64,000 bases of DNA, taken from Xanthostigma xanthostigma (lineage: Eukaryota > Arthropoda > Insecta > Raphidioptera > Raphidiidae). Positions 10,571 to 21,317 of this stretch are shown piece by piece (position 1 is the first letter of the stretch; each line of letters starts with the position of its first letter). The notes beneath the pieces are model-generated. The model saw nothing but the letters and a program-made list of their open reading frames with translations, did no database searches and had not been told where the DNA came from. The DNA is taken from assembly GCA_963575645.1 (NCBI GenBank), contig OY754467.1, forward strand, positions 3,596,001 to 3,660,000. Direction: 5' to 3'. The translations under genes and the position numbers were made by a program.

Positions 10571-11215
10571 CTACGAAATTTTTAAATCAGTCCTATCTTT
10601 CGCCATATGTTTGACTTGAAGCCAGGTAGTTCCTTGTTCCATAACTTCTTCACGAACAGTTCTTCTCCAGGATATTTTTGGTCTGTCTCTTTTTCGGTAT
10701 CCCTGTGGGTTCCAATCCAAGGCTCTCTTCGCTATGTCGTCATCTGTCTTTCGTAGCGTGTGTCCTCTCCAATTCCATTTCCTACGTTTTATAGTAACAC
10801 AGATTTGTTCAAGACATGCATGCTTCCAAAGTTCGTTGTTCGAGACGTGTTCATACCATTTCACCTTGAGGATTGCTCTAAGACATTTGTTTATGAAGAT
10901 TTGCAGTTTAGTTGTTACGGCTTTCGTCACTTTCCAAGTTTCAGATCCATATAGAAGGACCGATTTTACATTCGAGTTAAAAATACGTAACTTCGTTTTT
11001 TCAAAAATCTTGCTTGAATGCCAAATACGATTTAAACTTCCGAACGCTTGGGATGCTTTTTTGATTCTACTGTCTATATTCACTTCTGCTCCTCCATCAT
11101 TGCTAATTGTACTGCCCAGATAACAAAATTCTTTCACTTCTTTAACAGGTATATCCTTTATTACCAAGGAGTTGGCAACCCTGGATTCAATTCGTGACTC
11201 AAAGAGTTGATACAA
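10571..11215 (-). pseudogene. LINE reverse transcriptase C-terminal fragment (RTE-like)
   Basis: The 214-residue open frame encodes a typical non-LTR retrotransposon tail: FCYLGSTI near residue 31, TKLRIFNSNV...LLYGSETW near 75-95, then RRKWNWRGHTLRK and ALDWNPQG near 145-175. These are hallmarks of the region after the RT palm in RTE-like LINEs. The endonuclease and RT catalytic motifs are missing, so the copy is 5'-truncated although the frame is still open, which suggests a fairly recent insertion. The frame ends at a stop just before an AAT tract (10523-10540). Confidence 0.75.
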
Positions 11216-11802
11216 CTTTATAGATAACCTTAATTGAATGTATTTCTAAGCGGTACGGCAATATGTTGCTTTCCTTAATCTGATCTAAGTTGAGCAACAA
11301 ATAAATCGATCTGTGGTACAGCAAAAGCATGTACAGAGATACTGCTTATGCATGTATCTTTATTATCATCAAGTGGCGGGGGCAAAGCCGGTACGGCGCT
11401 AGATTCTTCTTGTATAAGGAAAGGGGCCCATCATGTGTGAGGGTGGCTCATTGGCTTTTGTGTTGACTCAGCGCGTTCAAGTCTTGTGTAGCAACGGTGT
11501 ACATACTTACACCGGGATCAATGCAGAATTATTCTACAACCAAATCGAACGGATGGAGCGGTAATATGCCAATGAAAAATATTTTTGGGCCCAAAAATAC
11601 CGAATAATTCTCCGAACCGTTTCAAAATTGAAATTTAACCGATTAGTAAAGATAAAAATGTGCTTCCAAAATTTTATTGAAATCGGCCAGACAGGAACGG
11701 ACTTAAACATTTTATGAAAAGATTAGTTTGTAGATAGATATTATTTATTAGTGAAGGGTGAATTTATTTTTGTAAATTGATATCTAGTAATATTGAAATT
11801 AA
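11216..11802. other. Gene-free stretch
   Basis: No repeat family or coding region recognised. A GGCGGGGGCAAAGCCGG segment at 11375 stands out in GC content but without clear meaning. Confidence 0.35.
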
Positions 11803-11880
11803 GAAAAAAAATTAAAATCTTTATCTAACGTCTGATTAGAACTCTTCAATAAATAAAATTATCGACCAATAAAAATAAAC

Positions 11881-12231
11881 TTGATTAAAATTATTAAAAA
11901 GGGAAAAGATAAAATTAATAAATTACAAAAACATAATGTTGTATACAAAATTAATTGTGAAAATTGTAATAAGAATTATATTGGTCAAACAAAAAGAGCT
12001 CTTAAAACAAGAATAAGAGAACACCAAAATAATCATAAATTAATCCCTGACAAACATAATGTAACAACTAAACACAAATTAGAACTTGACCACAAAATTA
12101 ATTGGGATAATATAAAAATTTTAGAAAATGAAACTAATTCTTTTAAAAGAAATATTTCGGAAATGTTACATATAAAATCAAATAAAAATTCTCTCAATGC
12201 TCAATTAGATACGGTAAATTTAAGTATATAA
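11881..12231 (+). CDS. Penelope-like GIY-YIG endonuclease domain (5'-truncated)
   Basis: This 116-residue open frame is the C-terminal end of a Penelope-like retroelement protein. VVYKINCENCNKNYIGQTKR (about residues 20-39) is the GIY-YIG core, followed by LKTRIREH, a His/Lys-rich linker, and NWDNIKILENE...KRNISEMLHI...NSLNAQLDT near the end. In the family this domain nicks DNA for target-primed reverse transcription. The reverse transcriptase part is absent; the frame begins right after the terminal repeat at 11870. It starts at a TTG only by convention and is not expected to be made from here. Confidence 0.75.
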   Translation: MIKIIKKGKDKINKLQKHNVVYKINCENCNKNYIGQTKRALKTRIREHQNNHKLIPDKHNVTTKHKLELDHKINWDNIKILENETNSFKRNISEMLHIKSNKNSLNAQLDTVNLSI

Positions 12232-12329
12232 TATATAATATTATTTTGAAATAATATTTTGTTTTTAATAATTTTTTCTTTCTTTTTAGGTATTCACAAT
12301 TATTTCTATGACTACTTAATAAAAAATTA

Positions 12330-13013
12330 GGAGGTTGATCCGTTACAGTCCCAATCAAAAGTAAGTCGAATTCTAAATGGGAACTTTTATAGTTTATAAG
12401 TCGATGATACCAATAAATTATTGTCATAAAGGCATAAATAAATAATTTTTTTAATATTAATTAATTATTTCAGTACTTTATACTTAATGGACTAACTTTT
12501 GTATTTTTGTACAAAGTTATGTTAAAAAAAATAAATTTATGTAAATATCTGTATTTTACATATTTTTTGCAGTAAATAATTGAAAAAAGAAATTAGAAGT
12601 AATAAAAATTAAAATTGAATCATTAAAAAGTTGAAAAATCAGTTACAATTGTTAAATCTGTCAAGAATAAAAGTCCATAATCGGAAAGTACTAAGGTTTA
12701 ATATTTTTTTTTATTGATTAAAAGTCTCCTAATTAAATTGGAAAAAATATTAAAATATGCGTAAGACATCGATGATTTACTTAGATAGTTTTCGGAACTG
12801 CTGACATTATTTGGTTATAATTAAAATGAACAGTTTGCATGCTGGTTGACATATTTTCCATAAGACTACATGTAAAAGTTTTTTTTAATTTTTAACTTTA
12901 TAAATCTCCTAATGATTTTGGATTTTTTACAGAAAATTTTGTCATAAAAAAATCTATTAAAAAAACTTTATTTCAGATTTTTTTCATTATCTTCGTAAAA
13001 CGGCTCAACCTCC
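12330..13013 (+). mobile_element. TTAA-type MITE, family C, copy 1
   Basis: Ends GGAGGTTGATCCGTT and CGGCTCAACCTCC form inverted repeats. The flanks are ATTAG and TTAT, a decayed TTAA. Length is 684 bp with no transposase. Three better copies (38540, 55805, 59055) have intact TTAA on both sides, as for piggyBac-like transposition; the terminal bases are not canonical piggyBac. Confidence 0.7.
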
Positions 13014-13071
13014 TTATAAAAAGCGAATTAGAATTAAATATTAATTATTTCTTATATTTTTTAGATCAGTT

Positions 13072-13103
13072 CTGAAGAAGCTCTAAATCCGGATCGAAAC
13101 GTA
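13072..13103 (+). ncRNA. Hammerhead-ribozyme-like motif in Penelope P1
   Basis: CTGAAGA (13072-13078), a potential stem II, then GAAAC (13096-13100) and GTA follow the order of a hammerhead core. Stem II is partly degraded (CTC against GGATC). Penelope elements are known to carry such ribozymes. Probably inactive. Confidence 0.45.
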
Positions 13104-13170
13104 CATGTATTAATTATATGTTTTGTTAATATATTGTCTGAAAAATTGGTCGATAATTTTATTTATTAAA

Positions 13171-13585
13171 AAAAATATTATTTTAAGGCATGTATTAGGG
13201 GGTTAAAATTTTTATTTTGTCTAAAAACGCCACACTGCCACTGTACGCAAATACACTATATTGTCGGCAGGGTTTCACACTGCGAGTCGAGTTTTTTAAT
13301 TTTGACGAGACGAGGTGAGTTCGGTGTCTGTCGGAGTCGTAAGGACGAGGCGGTATAGTGATCGAGGGCACGCTGAGTTCAACTTAAGAACGGCCGGTGT
13401 TCAGAACAAACAGGCACAGGGTGGCGCTAACAACGCCACCCACCCGTCTCTATATCCATGCTCCAACAGTACCTCTCTACTGCACAGAACTCTCTCAATA
13501 GCTGTTGCAAAATGTAGTAGATGTGTAACAGTTTATGGCTAAAGCACGATCGCCATTCACACAACACGCCCTTCGCAACCAGTTT
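13171..13585. other. GC-richer gene-free stretch
   Basis: It contains an inverted pair GGTGGCGC...AACGCCACC near 13421-13442 and a CGAGACGAGGTGAGTTCGG stretch that looks like a splice donor context, but no supported gene. The short open frames have no recognisable domain. Confidence 0.35.
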
Positions 13586-14130
13586 ATTAAGCTATTGCAT
13601 AGCTTCTATCGCGGGCTTTGGGCGCGGCGACCGAATCAAGAAATTCCGTAACGAAAAAAAACCTAACACCCCCCACTCCGACCGGCACAGCGGTGCGGCG
13701 TTGACAGCCGTGCATCGTCTAACGTCGTTTCAGTTCGGCAGACTTCGGCACGGTGTTTGTGTGCTCATAACTGCATAACTTCTCATAACTGATTCTATCT
13801 TTATTTGTGTATAAATGAATTTATATATAATACTGCTATAAAAATAACCTAAATTATTTAGGTTATGTGCAGAGAAAGTATACCTATATGATATTATATC
13901 TATATAAATGTACATCGCGCGAAATTCTATGATCAAACTCTTAATATCGTTCTTTTTGTTCAAATTTTTTGAATGAATAATTGTTTTGGTGTGTAATTAC
14001 ACTATTTATACCTTATTATTTATACCTAGCTATTTTCGTTTTATAGAGAAGAAAAACTTAAAGACATAAAAGGAATATGCAATAGCTTTACCGCGGCAGT
14101 CCCCGAGTGCCACACGTATTTTTTTTCATA
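13586..14130 (+). mobile_element. Repeat family D, copy 1
   Basis: Near-identical in inverted orientation to 57548-58205. Both ends contain AAGCTATTGCATA inverted (13588 and 14079-14092), followed outward on one side by GGCAGTCCCCGAGTGCCACAC. Internal blocks include AACCTAAATTATTTAGGTT (palindromic, 13848-13866) and a GCACAGCGGTGCGGCGTTGA region. Probable DNA transposon; superfamily not assigned. Confidence 0.6.
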
Positions 14131-14203
14131 TTAGCGGTCCCGCTCGGTTTCACCCGGGCGCAAAAGAAGGGGGGGGGGGGCATGAGTACACACATTCATC
14201 TTA
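14131..14203 (-). mobile_element. Helitron family A fragment (copy 4)
   Basis: Minus-strand 3' end with the CCGGG-type hairpin and GGACCGCTAA (CTAG mutated). A run of about twelve G lies at 14169-14180. The copy is cut at 14203 by the MITE at 14204. Confidence 0.6.
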
Positions 14204-14616
14204 AAGCCGCTGCACACGAGGCTAGAAACGCTGCTAGGAGTTCTGCTAGCCGGTAGGTTGGGTACGAAGCTGGAAATGACGTCACTGCGGGCTGCCTTGC
14301 TAGCTCAGAAGATAGGTTTTAAAATTAGAACAGGGGCTATTTTCCCTGCTAGGTGTGAGCAAGAACCAATCAGGAAGCAGTATCTTCACGTGGGCACTTG
14401 AACACCCACATGGCGTCATTCTGCCCGTTTTGCTCTGTGTTTATATTCGAACTGTCACTGTGCGCGCACCAGATCTATCCACAAAACACGCTTGAAAAAT
14501 AATCTCGTGTGAAGCGAGCACTTAACAGCAATCAAGAAAACCAGCGCTAGAAAACTAGTATAAGGCAAATCTAGCAAGGAATCTAGCAGCGTTTTTAGCC
14601 TCGTGTGCAGTGGCTT
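14204..14616. mobile_element. MITE with about 34-bp TIRs and TTA target duplication
   Basis: TIRs read AAGCCRCTGCACACGAGGCT and continue ARAAACGCTGCTAG, about 31/34 matching. TTA flanks both sides (14201-14203 and 14617-14619), as for PIF/Harbinger elements. Length 413 bp, no transposase. A diverged relative lies at 3118. Confidence 0.7.
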
Positions 14617-14625
14617 TTATAGTCA

Positions 14626-14925
14626 ATGTGCCCGTCGGCAAAAATTTTACTCTCCCCAAACTTTGTATATGGCTTTCATTAGGCCTAGTCTGACACCTAT
14701 TTCCTCTATGACTTTTCTTGATTTTGGGGCGTTTTAAGTTTTCCGAAAGATGTCATTTTGACGACATGTAAAAACTTATAGATACTGTTTGTTGTTTTTT
14801 TTTAATTGGATAGCTTAAAAACTTCAACCAAAACGCTAAAATAATGTTCTCTGACAAATACATGAACCATTTAAAATGTCTGACACCTCGAATATGTTCG
14901 ACATAATTCGAGGTTATCTAGATAT
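14626..14925. repeat. Partial foldback element (half of the one at 32510)
   Basis: GCCCGTCGGCAAAAATTTTA, AGGCCTAGTCTGACACC, AATTGGATAGCTTAAAAACT and TGTCTGACACCTCGAATATG are shared with the palindromic element at 32510-32930, but the order shows a deletion/inversion of the inner arms. Confidence 0.65.
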
Positions 14926-14937
14926 ATATTAAATATC

Positions 14938-15391
14938 GTGTCCTACAAGATCAACAGACTATTTTCTAACACAAATATCAAGTTGGTGTTTTATAACTTA
15001 AATAAATTAGACAGATTATTCACAAGTCTTAAAGATAAAACATCTATTTTACATCAATCTAATTTCATTTATAAAATACCTTGTGAATGTAGTAAGTAAG
15101 TGTTATGTGGCGCAAATCAGACAGTTACTAAAACATAGAATTTACCAACACAAAATGGACTGTAGAAACATAAATTTATTAAGTGATAATAAGACCGCGT
15201 TGTCATCTCATCATTTCGACACTGGACATAAATTTCTATTTAACGAAGTTCAAATATTAGATAAAGAGTCAAATTGGAAGAAACGTAATATCAGTGAAAT
15301 GTGTTTTATTAGAAAAAACAATTCTATTAATTATAGAACAGATACTCAAAATGTAAGTAGTCAGTACAACTATATTATGAAATTGAACTAA
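14938..15391 (+). pseudogene. Penelope-like GIY-YIG endonuclease, frameshifted
   Basis: The first frame (14938-15096) gives NTNIKLVFYNLNKLDRLF then LHQSNFIYKIPCECSK and stops. A +1 shift near 15090 leads into RQLLKHRIYQHK, TGHKFLFNEVQILDKE and KKRNISEMCFIRK. Joined in description only, this is the linker and GIY-YIG domain of a Penelope protein different from P1. The frameshift marks it dead. Confidence 0.7.
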
Positions 15392-15500
15392 CTTTCGAAT
15401 TTTTAATTTTTTAACTTTTATTATTGTTTAAATATTTATACATAAACTTGTTGCCATGTTTCCTTAAAAAGTCTAAAAATATAGACGAAACGTCGTACAT
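14938..15500 (+). mobile_element. Penelope-like element fragment P2
   Basis: It carries the end of the Penelope ORF (14938-15391) and, at 15470-15500, a GTCTA...TAGAC stem followed by GAAACGTCG, the 3' part of a Penelope-type hammerhead whose CTGANGA box is lost. Confidence 0.6.
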
Positions 15501-16325
15501 TTATAAATATAACTTTTGTCCACAAACCTGCGAATTTTTTCTTATTAGTTGTCTAGATATTTTATTTGTATTTTGTGGTTACTTTTTCAGTGTCCAAATA
15601 ATTATTATCAAAATCGGCCTGCAACTGTTTTCATATGCTGCAATGGGCCAAGTGAGAACAGGCAAGTGTAGAGACCCGGTGCTGCTGACGGTTTAGCTAC
15701 TATACCCTCCCTCGTCCGCCTCCTCTCATTCCCCTCTCGTTCGCCAGCCCTCAAACGATCAACAATTTTATGGCAAAGGCATCGAATATAAAACAAATAT
15801 ATGAGAGCGCGAAGAATGAACGGGGACAGCCGGTCCCAGCCGACGGAAAATTCGGTTCACTATGAACAATTCAGTGATCCGAAAATCTGACTCGAATGAT
15901 TCCATCATTCCAAATCTTCTTGGTTACCCGGACTCGAAGGCCGCAATCAATTGGCGTTTCTACCTGACGTTGCGTCTACAAGTGCGGTAGACATTATCAA
16001 AAACGCTGTGGCCAAGTGTCCTCCTTGACGGTGTCGAAGACTGGTGTTCTCCTTTCTACGACCGAGCAGAGAGCACCAACACGCATAAAGGAAGGGAGAA
16101 CATTAGTCAACGACACACTTACCTGTGAGCCGCCAAACTGGATACTTAGTCCACCGCAGTTGTAAGCGAGACGTCAGATATACCAATGAACCACAGTCTA
16201 CAAGCCTGGAAATAAAAAAATATTTGGAAAAATTCCGGCCGTGAAAGCCTACTTGGAATCCATCTAAGTGACTCGTTATACTATAATAAACGTCTTAGAG
16301 TACTTAATTTATCGTAACGCCTAAT
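15501..16325 (-). repeat. Degraded Penelope-type tail P9 and unknown sequence
   Basis: At 15905-16200, the blocks AATCTTCTTGGTT, CGTCTACAAGTGCGGTAGAC and ACACTTACCTGTGAGCCGCC recur at 40175-40260 and 41100-41300. On the minus strand they give a GTCTAC...GTAGAC stem followed by a GCAAC/GAAAC box, like a Penelope hammerhead. 15501-15900 holds nothing else I can name. Confidence 0.4.
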
Positions 16326-17095
16326 AATATATTACACCACAAGGGCCGAAAGTTTAATATTCACACGCGCAGTGCAAGGTATCAAACTTTCGACCAGTGT
16401 GGTGTATACTATTTTATTCAACTCATGCGCGTTATTCATGTTTTATCATGCCTAAAAACCGAACCCTAAATAGCCATTTACCGACTGGTGACAATTACTT
16501 GTCATAACTCAATGAAGATTCCTACTAGCTCGGCCATTGTGGAGTAATGAAAATAAACGTAACTAATTTCTGAGTCGTAACGAAATAGTCGGTAACAACA
16601 AGTCCGTTGTTACCCATTGAGGCTAAAATTGAGAGGCCGAATGTTTTCGACATGGAGTTTATTCATAACCGGCTAACCTTAAACCAAAACATTGAATCGT
16701 GCTGTTTGGTGCTGTTAGTATTGACAGTTTTTTTTATAAAGAAATAAATAGATATTTACATCTCATTAATAACAATAAATAAAACATGAATAACGCGCAA
16801 TTGTTGAATAAAATTATGTGCGTAACTTGTAGGCTAAGTCATGACCTGTCAGCGCGATGAATGACTTAGACTACTAGTTACTCCAATAACTATTTCTTCA
16901 TACCTCGGTCGTAAGTACGCTTATTAAATACATTAATTAATTAATTACATAAAAACACAGATAAGTTACAAGCAAGCAGCTTTGAGATTATACGTATATA
17001 AAAACACGAATGACAGCTGCTCGCGACTATTAGCTATAATGACAATGTAACAGGGTTGCTATCGAAACGACATCTAAACAACAGTTGATAGGCTA

Positions 17096-17890
17096 TTGCA
17101 CATACCGCTAAATTAGCGGTATGTGCTTTATTATCGCTTTGAGCATCAGAGCTGACTTTCGTTCATATAAGAAGTTATATCTAAGTTAATTTCACACGAA
17201 ATCCATTCAAATTGAAGCTTTTTGAAAAGAGGAGATTCTGATCTATAAAACAGAACCATTTTTAAATCAATTCGAGTTCATAAATACTATTAAAATTGTA
17301 ATTGAAAGTTACAAACAGCAGTTGTCGGTTGGTCTGTACGTATGTACGTATGTACGGATGTACGTATGTACGTATGTACGTACGTCACGACTCTACAGAT
17401 CGCAATTTTGGTCGGATTGCCTTGGGTTATATTTTATTCACTTTGTTTACTATCAGACCAGAACCCTATTTAAATTCACATAAATGTGTTCAGTAGTTTA
17501 ATTTTTATAAACAGTTTTATTTTATTATTTTTGACAGCTAATAGTTAAAATAAAAAACCTTAAAAAAACAAAAAAATATCTATTACTGTTATTGTAATGT
17601 AGTGTATTACGTAGAATAACTGCTCCACTTCTATACCATAATAACAACGCAAGCTGGGATATCAGAATGGCCGAGTGGTTAAACGCGTAGTCCAGTAATA
17701 GCAAGGTGCCGAGTTCGATTCCCGCTGACACCAAGTAATTTTTTTTTTCTATTCCATTTTATTTTTATTTTTTTTTCTATTTTTTTAATTGTTTTTTTTT
17801 TAAATCTATTTTCTCAATTTTTTTTCATTATAATATGTACCTACAGTGGAAAACTTGCGGGATGTGCACTTTTGGTTTTGCCAACTATTT
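17096..17890 (+). mobile_element. tRNA-bearing element T, copy 2
   Basis: It has the same left palindrome, GTAC microsatellite, AATAACA block and right GCGGGATGTGC as 5160-6020. It sits inside repeat I: the empty site at 49785 reads AACAGTTGATTGG then GCTTTACGATCGCCCG. No clear target duplication. Confidence 0.7.
17655..17732 (+). pseudogene. tRNA-Ser/Leu-like sequence carried by element T copy 2
   Basis: TGGCCGAGTGGTTAAACGCG is a textbook D-arm/box A of tRNA-Ser/Leu, and GAGTTCGATTCCC is box B-like. The acceptor GATATCA against TGACACC pairs at five of seven positions. The anticodon arm is not clear. It differs from the tRNA-like part of T copy 1. Confidence 0.6.
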
Positions 17891-18010
17891 TTGTCTTTAC
17901 TGTCGCCCGAACGTACGTACGTCCCGCATCAGTGCGTGTAATCCCACCAATGCGCAAATGTTAGCGTTTCTGCCTTACAATTGATGCCAAAAGTATGTAT
18001 GAGGTATGAA

Positions 18011-18525
18011 GAAAACATATTTAATGTTTGACTCATTTGCTACAAATATTCGAAACAATACAGAGGCTTGAGAATATTCGAGAAAGTTTGGATACAGGCC
18101 CCTAGTTTCCAGAGGCTACCCTGAAAGGCAGTGATTGCAGTTTTTTCGGTTGTTACGAAACAGTTTTTCATTAACCTGGCTGAAACCAAATACAAGCTAA
18201 TTACACGCTATTACAGGACGTCCTACACGAAATCTGGGAATGCCAGGCGTCTTTAGGGCGGTGAAAGTGCTAAACAGGAAGAATGGACCACTGATTATAA
18301 AAAAAAGACAACACATTTGTCTATTTTTTTTATTTAAATGATAATTTGAGAGATTACAATAATTCTCCGTATTTGAACGCATTATTAGGCCTTGAACAAT
18401 TTTAGATTTTATTATCATTATATTATTTTTCAAAGCACGTGCACGATATTTGTTGATTCACAAAATTTAATTTATACAGTGTGTAAAAAAAACTACACAA
18501 ATATTTACTTTATTTTAAATCTTTG
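18011..18525. other. Gene-free stretch
   Basis: No repeat family or coding region recognised. Confidence 0.4.
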
Positions 18526-18645
18526 ATTAACGTCTGATTAGAACTCTTCAATAAATAAAATTATCGACCAATTTTTCAGACAATATATTAACAAAAAATA
18601 TATATTTTTTGTTAATATATTGTCTGAAAAATTTTATTTATTTAT
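18526..18645. repeat. Inverted Penelope P-family termini
   Basis: The terminal module AACGTCTGATTAGAACTCTT...TTATCGACCAAT runs into CAGACAATATATTAACAAAA, which is then mirrored (18578-18627) as a perfect palindrome of about 50 bp. This looks like two element ends joined head to head. Confidence 0.6.
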
Positions 18646-18755
18646 TTTATTTTGTTTATAGAACCAAATATATTGTTTTAGAAACCGTTTAATTAGTATA
18701 ATATGGCGCGGAAAAATGTATGGCTAAAGCTATACTAGCTACTAAGTACCATAAA

Positions 18756-19318
18756 AAGTATAATAATTATCACTTTACAAAATTATTTTTTAAATATGAA
18801 AGCAGGTATTCAATTCGTTTCTTATAATTTTGCACACTGCTTATAACGTTCTTCTTTTTGTTGTATTACAATATGAAGCTCAGATGACAGATCGAAGAAA
18901 TATTTTACTAAAATTGTCATATAGAGGCGCAAGTAGCAAAAGCGTTGAGCTAAGTCGTCAGATGGCATCATGCAGCATTGCTGTGACGTTGTTCAGCGTT
19001 GCTCGCTGTTTCAAAATTAAAAGCATCAGATAACAGTATGCAGTATTGTGTCTGTTGTATTACAATATGAAGTATAGATGACAGATCGAAGTGTTGACGT
19101 TGTTTCAAAATTAAAGCCGTCAGATGTCAGACGTTGTTCAGCGTTGCTGTGTTTTAATTAATTTATAAAAACAAAAGCAATAATATTTTTTTAGTTGTCG
19201 ATGTCAGTAGAGCAAGCTATTATCTGTAAAATGATATATAATTTATGTAGAGAAATTGTGAGGTTTTTTCTAAAAAGGGAGGCAAGCATCTTTAACCTTA
19301 GCGTATTAATATATATGA
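18756..19318 (-). mobile_element. Helitron family B, copy 1 (3' end lost)
   Basis: Starts TC at 19318 (minus strand), shares the whole body with five other copies, but lacks the terminal hairpin and CTAG. Confidence 0.7.
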
Positions 19319-19323
19319 TAATG

Positions 19324-20035
19324 AAGTAAAATGTAAAAATAGAATCCTGTTCAATGATACAAAGAACAATATAGCTTTGCCGAAAAAAAGAAGCGAGATC
19401 TAAGGTGTCAAGTTTTCACTTGACAAGCTTTTATGTTTTATTAGTAGAAGTTTTGTTCCAAAATATGTATTGAAGGAGATTTATTTGGTTGAGGAACAAT
19501 TGAAAATAAGCTTTATCAGTATATCGCTTGTGGCCAACGTTTCGAAAAATATATTTTCATCATCAGGGCCTATGAACATGTATAATATTCGTTACATATA
19601 TTATTATAATTTCTAACTTACATTATACACATTATAGATAATACTAAAAGCTATAACATACCTCAATGCAAGTTAAGATGGTAAATTGTAAAAATAATTC
19701 TAATATACATGATCATTTATTATGAATCTCGACAAATTTTTAAATTTAAAATTATCATAAAACCTAGTTTTCTTATAAAATTGTTCTGTCAATTGTGCAA
19801 ATAATATTGTACTAATGTATAAGAAAGGCTATCTCTATACAAACTACATTTTGTTTACAAGTTAGAATTTGTTAAAATTTGTTAATTAATTATATTGCCA
19901 TAAATGTTATTTAACCCATCTATGTCCGTTCTCTTATTGACAGTGTTTGAATTTCAATAAATAAATAAATGACTTGTGTATGTAAACTTGTTCTTTGTAT
20001 CGAACTTGGCTTCTTTTTACATTTAAGTTTTTGCG
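19324..20035 (-). mobile_element. Penelope-like remnant P7
   Basis: Sides share an inverted block (GATACAAAGAACAA near 19357 and TTGTTCTTTGTATC near 19989). A hammerhead-like motif lies at 19536-19566 on the minus strand. No endonuclease or RT frame remains. Confidence 0.4.
19536..19566 (-). ncRNA. Hammerhead-ribozyme-like motif
   Basis: On the minus strand the canonical box CTGATGA is followed by a GAAAA/TTTTTC stem with a short loop, then GAAAC and GTT. This is the best preserved hammerhead core in the window by box 1. Activity is uncertain. Confidence 0.5.
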
Positions 20036-20700
20036 AGGATAATATTTACACACTTTAGAATGTATATAAGTAATGATACGAAAAATCGGTCCTATGAAAG
20101 TCACGTGGTCACAGAACTATAAAACTTGGAAACTGGTCTCATATACACGGCGTTATATGGGAGCTAGGCAAAATCAATGTATAAGAATACGTTAGAGATA
20201 CGTCGGCATTTAGCACAGAAAAAAATCTCTAACCAGATTCTTCGATTGACGTTTATACACAAATGGAACGGAATCCAGAGTCGTGCAAATCGTTCAAGTC
20301 TTGGGATCGATTCACAATATTTCAAAAAGCAACGAGTGCAGAAAAGAAACCTGTCGCAGATTTTTATATAAGGCAATAATATTGTAGCGAAATATATTAT
20401 CCGCAACCTGTTCCTTACATTTCCAATTTTTTTATTCGGAATAAAAGGGAACGTTCCATACATATGAACAATGAAGCACTGGACACGGGTTGACCTGACA
20501 TTTAATATTTCACACCATGAGCAACGCTGTACACATTTCAACCATTTTTATCATACCATTTCAAGAAAGAGTATTCGCCTTTTACTGTGTTTTTGTCTGT
20601 CTTCTGTTTCACTAAATATTCGCGGCTACAAAGTGGTTTTCTTGTAAAGTTTATTATACAGGCTTCACTAACATTTTTTAAATAAGTTTGATTAGCTTTT
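20036..20700. other. Gene-free stretch
   Basis: Overlapping open frames on both strands (20164-20541) lack recognisable domains and I do not call them. Confidence 0.4.
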
Positions 20701-20703
20701 ATG

Positions 20704-21317
20704 CACTGCAAATCTAAACCGTGTTATTTAAACGCGTGTAAGTGTGTTTATTCTTTTAACCGTGTTAAAAAATATGATTTTAGTACACGGCGTGTTATAT
20801 CGACACGTGTAATATGCAATATTAACACAGTTATGTGTGTTAGAATCAAAACACATTTGGTGACACAGCATGAGAATAACACACTTACTATATAGATAGG
20901 TGTGTTGAAAGAACACGTGTAAGATCATTTTACACTCTTAAGTGTAGCTTTAGAAACTTGAAGTAACACGTGTTCAAGTCAGCATAAATATACTATTTGA
21001 AAAATAAATAATTCATTTTTTTAATTTTTAAGATGAAAGAAATTTATTAAATAACTAATACTACTTTTACCCTTCCAACCCACAAGTGGGGAATAGGTAC
21101 TAATTTAGGTCAAAAATCACTTTTCAAAATCTTACAATTTAATTTCGTTTTGAGGTCCCCCGAATCCAAAAAACATATTTTTGGAAAAACTCTATGCGTC
21201 TGTTTGTCTGTGAACACGATACAGGTCAAACGAATTGAAACATGCGTAAGTGTGTTATAGACTACAAGAAAAAACACGCTGTGGCGTGTCAAATTAACAC
21301 ACTTCCGATTTGCAGTG
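20704..21317. mobile_element. TIR element with ACACGTGT repeats, holding a family F insert
   Basis: CACTGCAAATC at 20704 is inverted as GATTTGCAGTG ending at 21317. The interior has many GTGTGTT/AACACAC and ACACGTGT motifs (20800-20975, 21240-21305). A 165-bp piece of family F (21073-21238) interrupts the motif-rich part. Confidence 0.55.

Larger units (their letters stand above)
11803..13170 (+). mobile_element. Penelope-like element copy P1
   Basis: Left end: a block reading AGAACTCTTCAATAAATAAA then TTATCGACCAAT. Right end: ATTGGTCGATAATTTTATTT, the same terminal module inverted. Between are a GIY-YIG endonuclease frame and a hammerhead-like motif at 13072-13103. A TTAA-type MITE (12330-13013) is inserted in its 3' part. 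A 5'-truncated body capped by an inverted terminal piece is typical of Penelope elements. Confidence 0.7.
16326..18010 (+). repeat. Repeat family I, copy 1, interrupted by element T
   Basis: Blocks such as AAATACATTAATTAATTA, ACACGAATGACAGCTG, CGACATCTAAACAACAGTTG and the GCCCGAACG...AATCCCACCAA tail match 49560-49915. The copy is split by element T at 17096-17890. At the left, CACCAC...GGCCGAAAGTTT is inverted at 16380-16405. Confidence 0.55.

Noticed and set aside
18830-19033. Open frames of 67-95 residues shared by Helitron B copies (also 45033-45317)
   Set aside because: They recur because the repeats are similar; they lie opposite to the element's orientation, are broken in several copies and match no transposase or host domain.
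20164-20541. 125-residue open frame (-) with an overlapping 64-residue frame (+)
   Set aside because: No recognisable motif on either strand; length is possible by chance in this composition.
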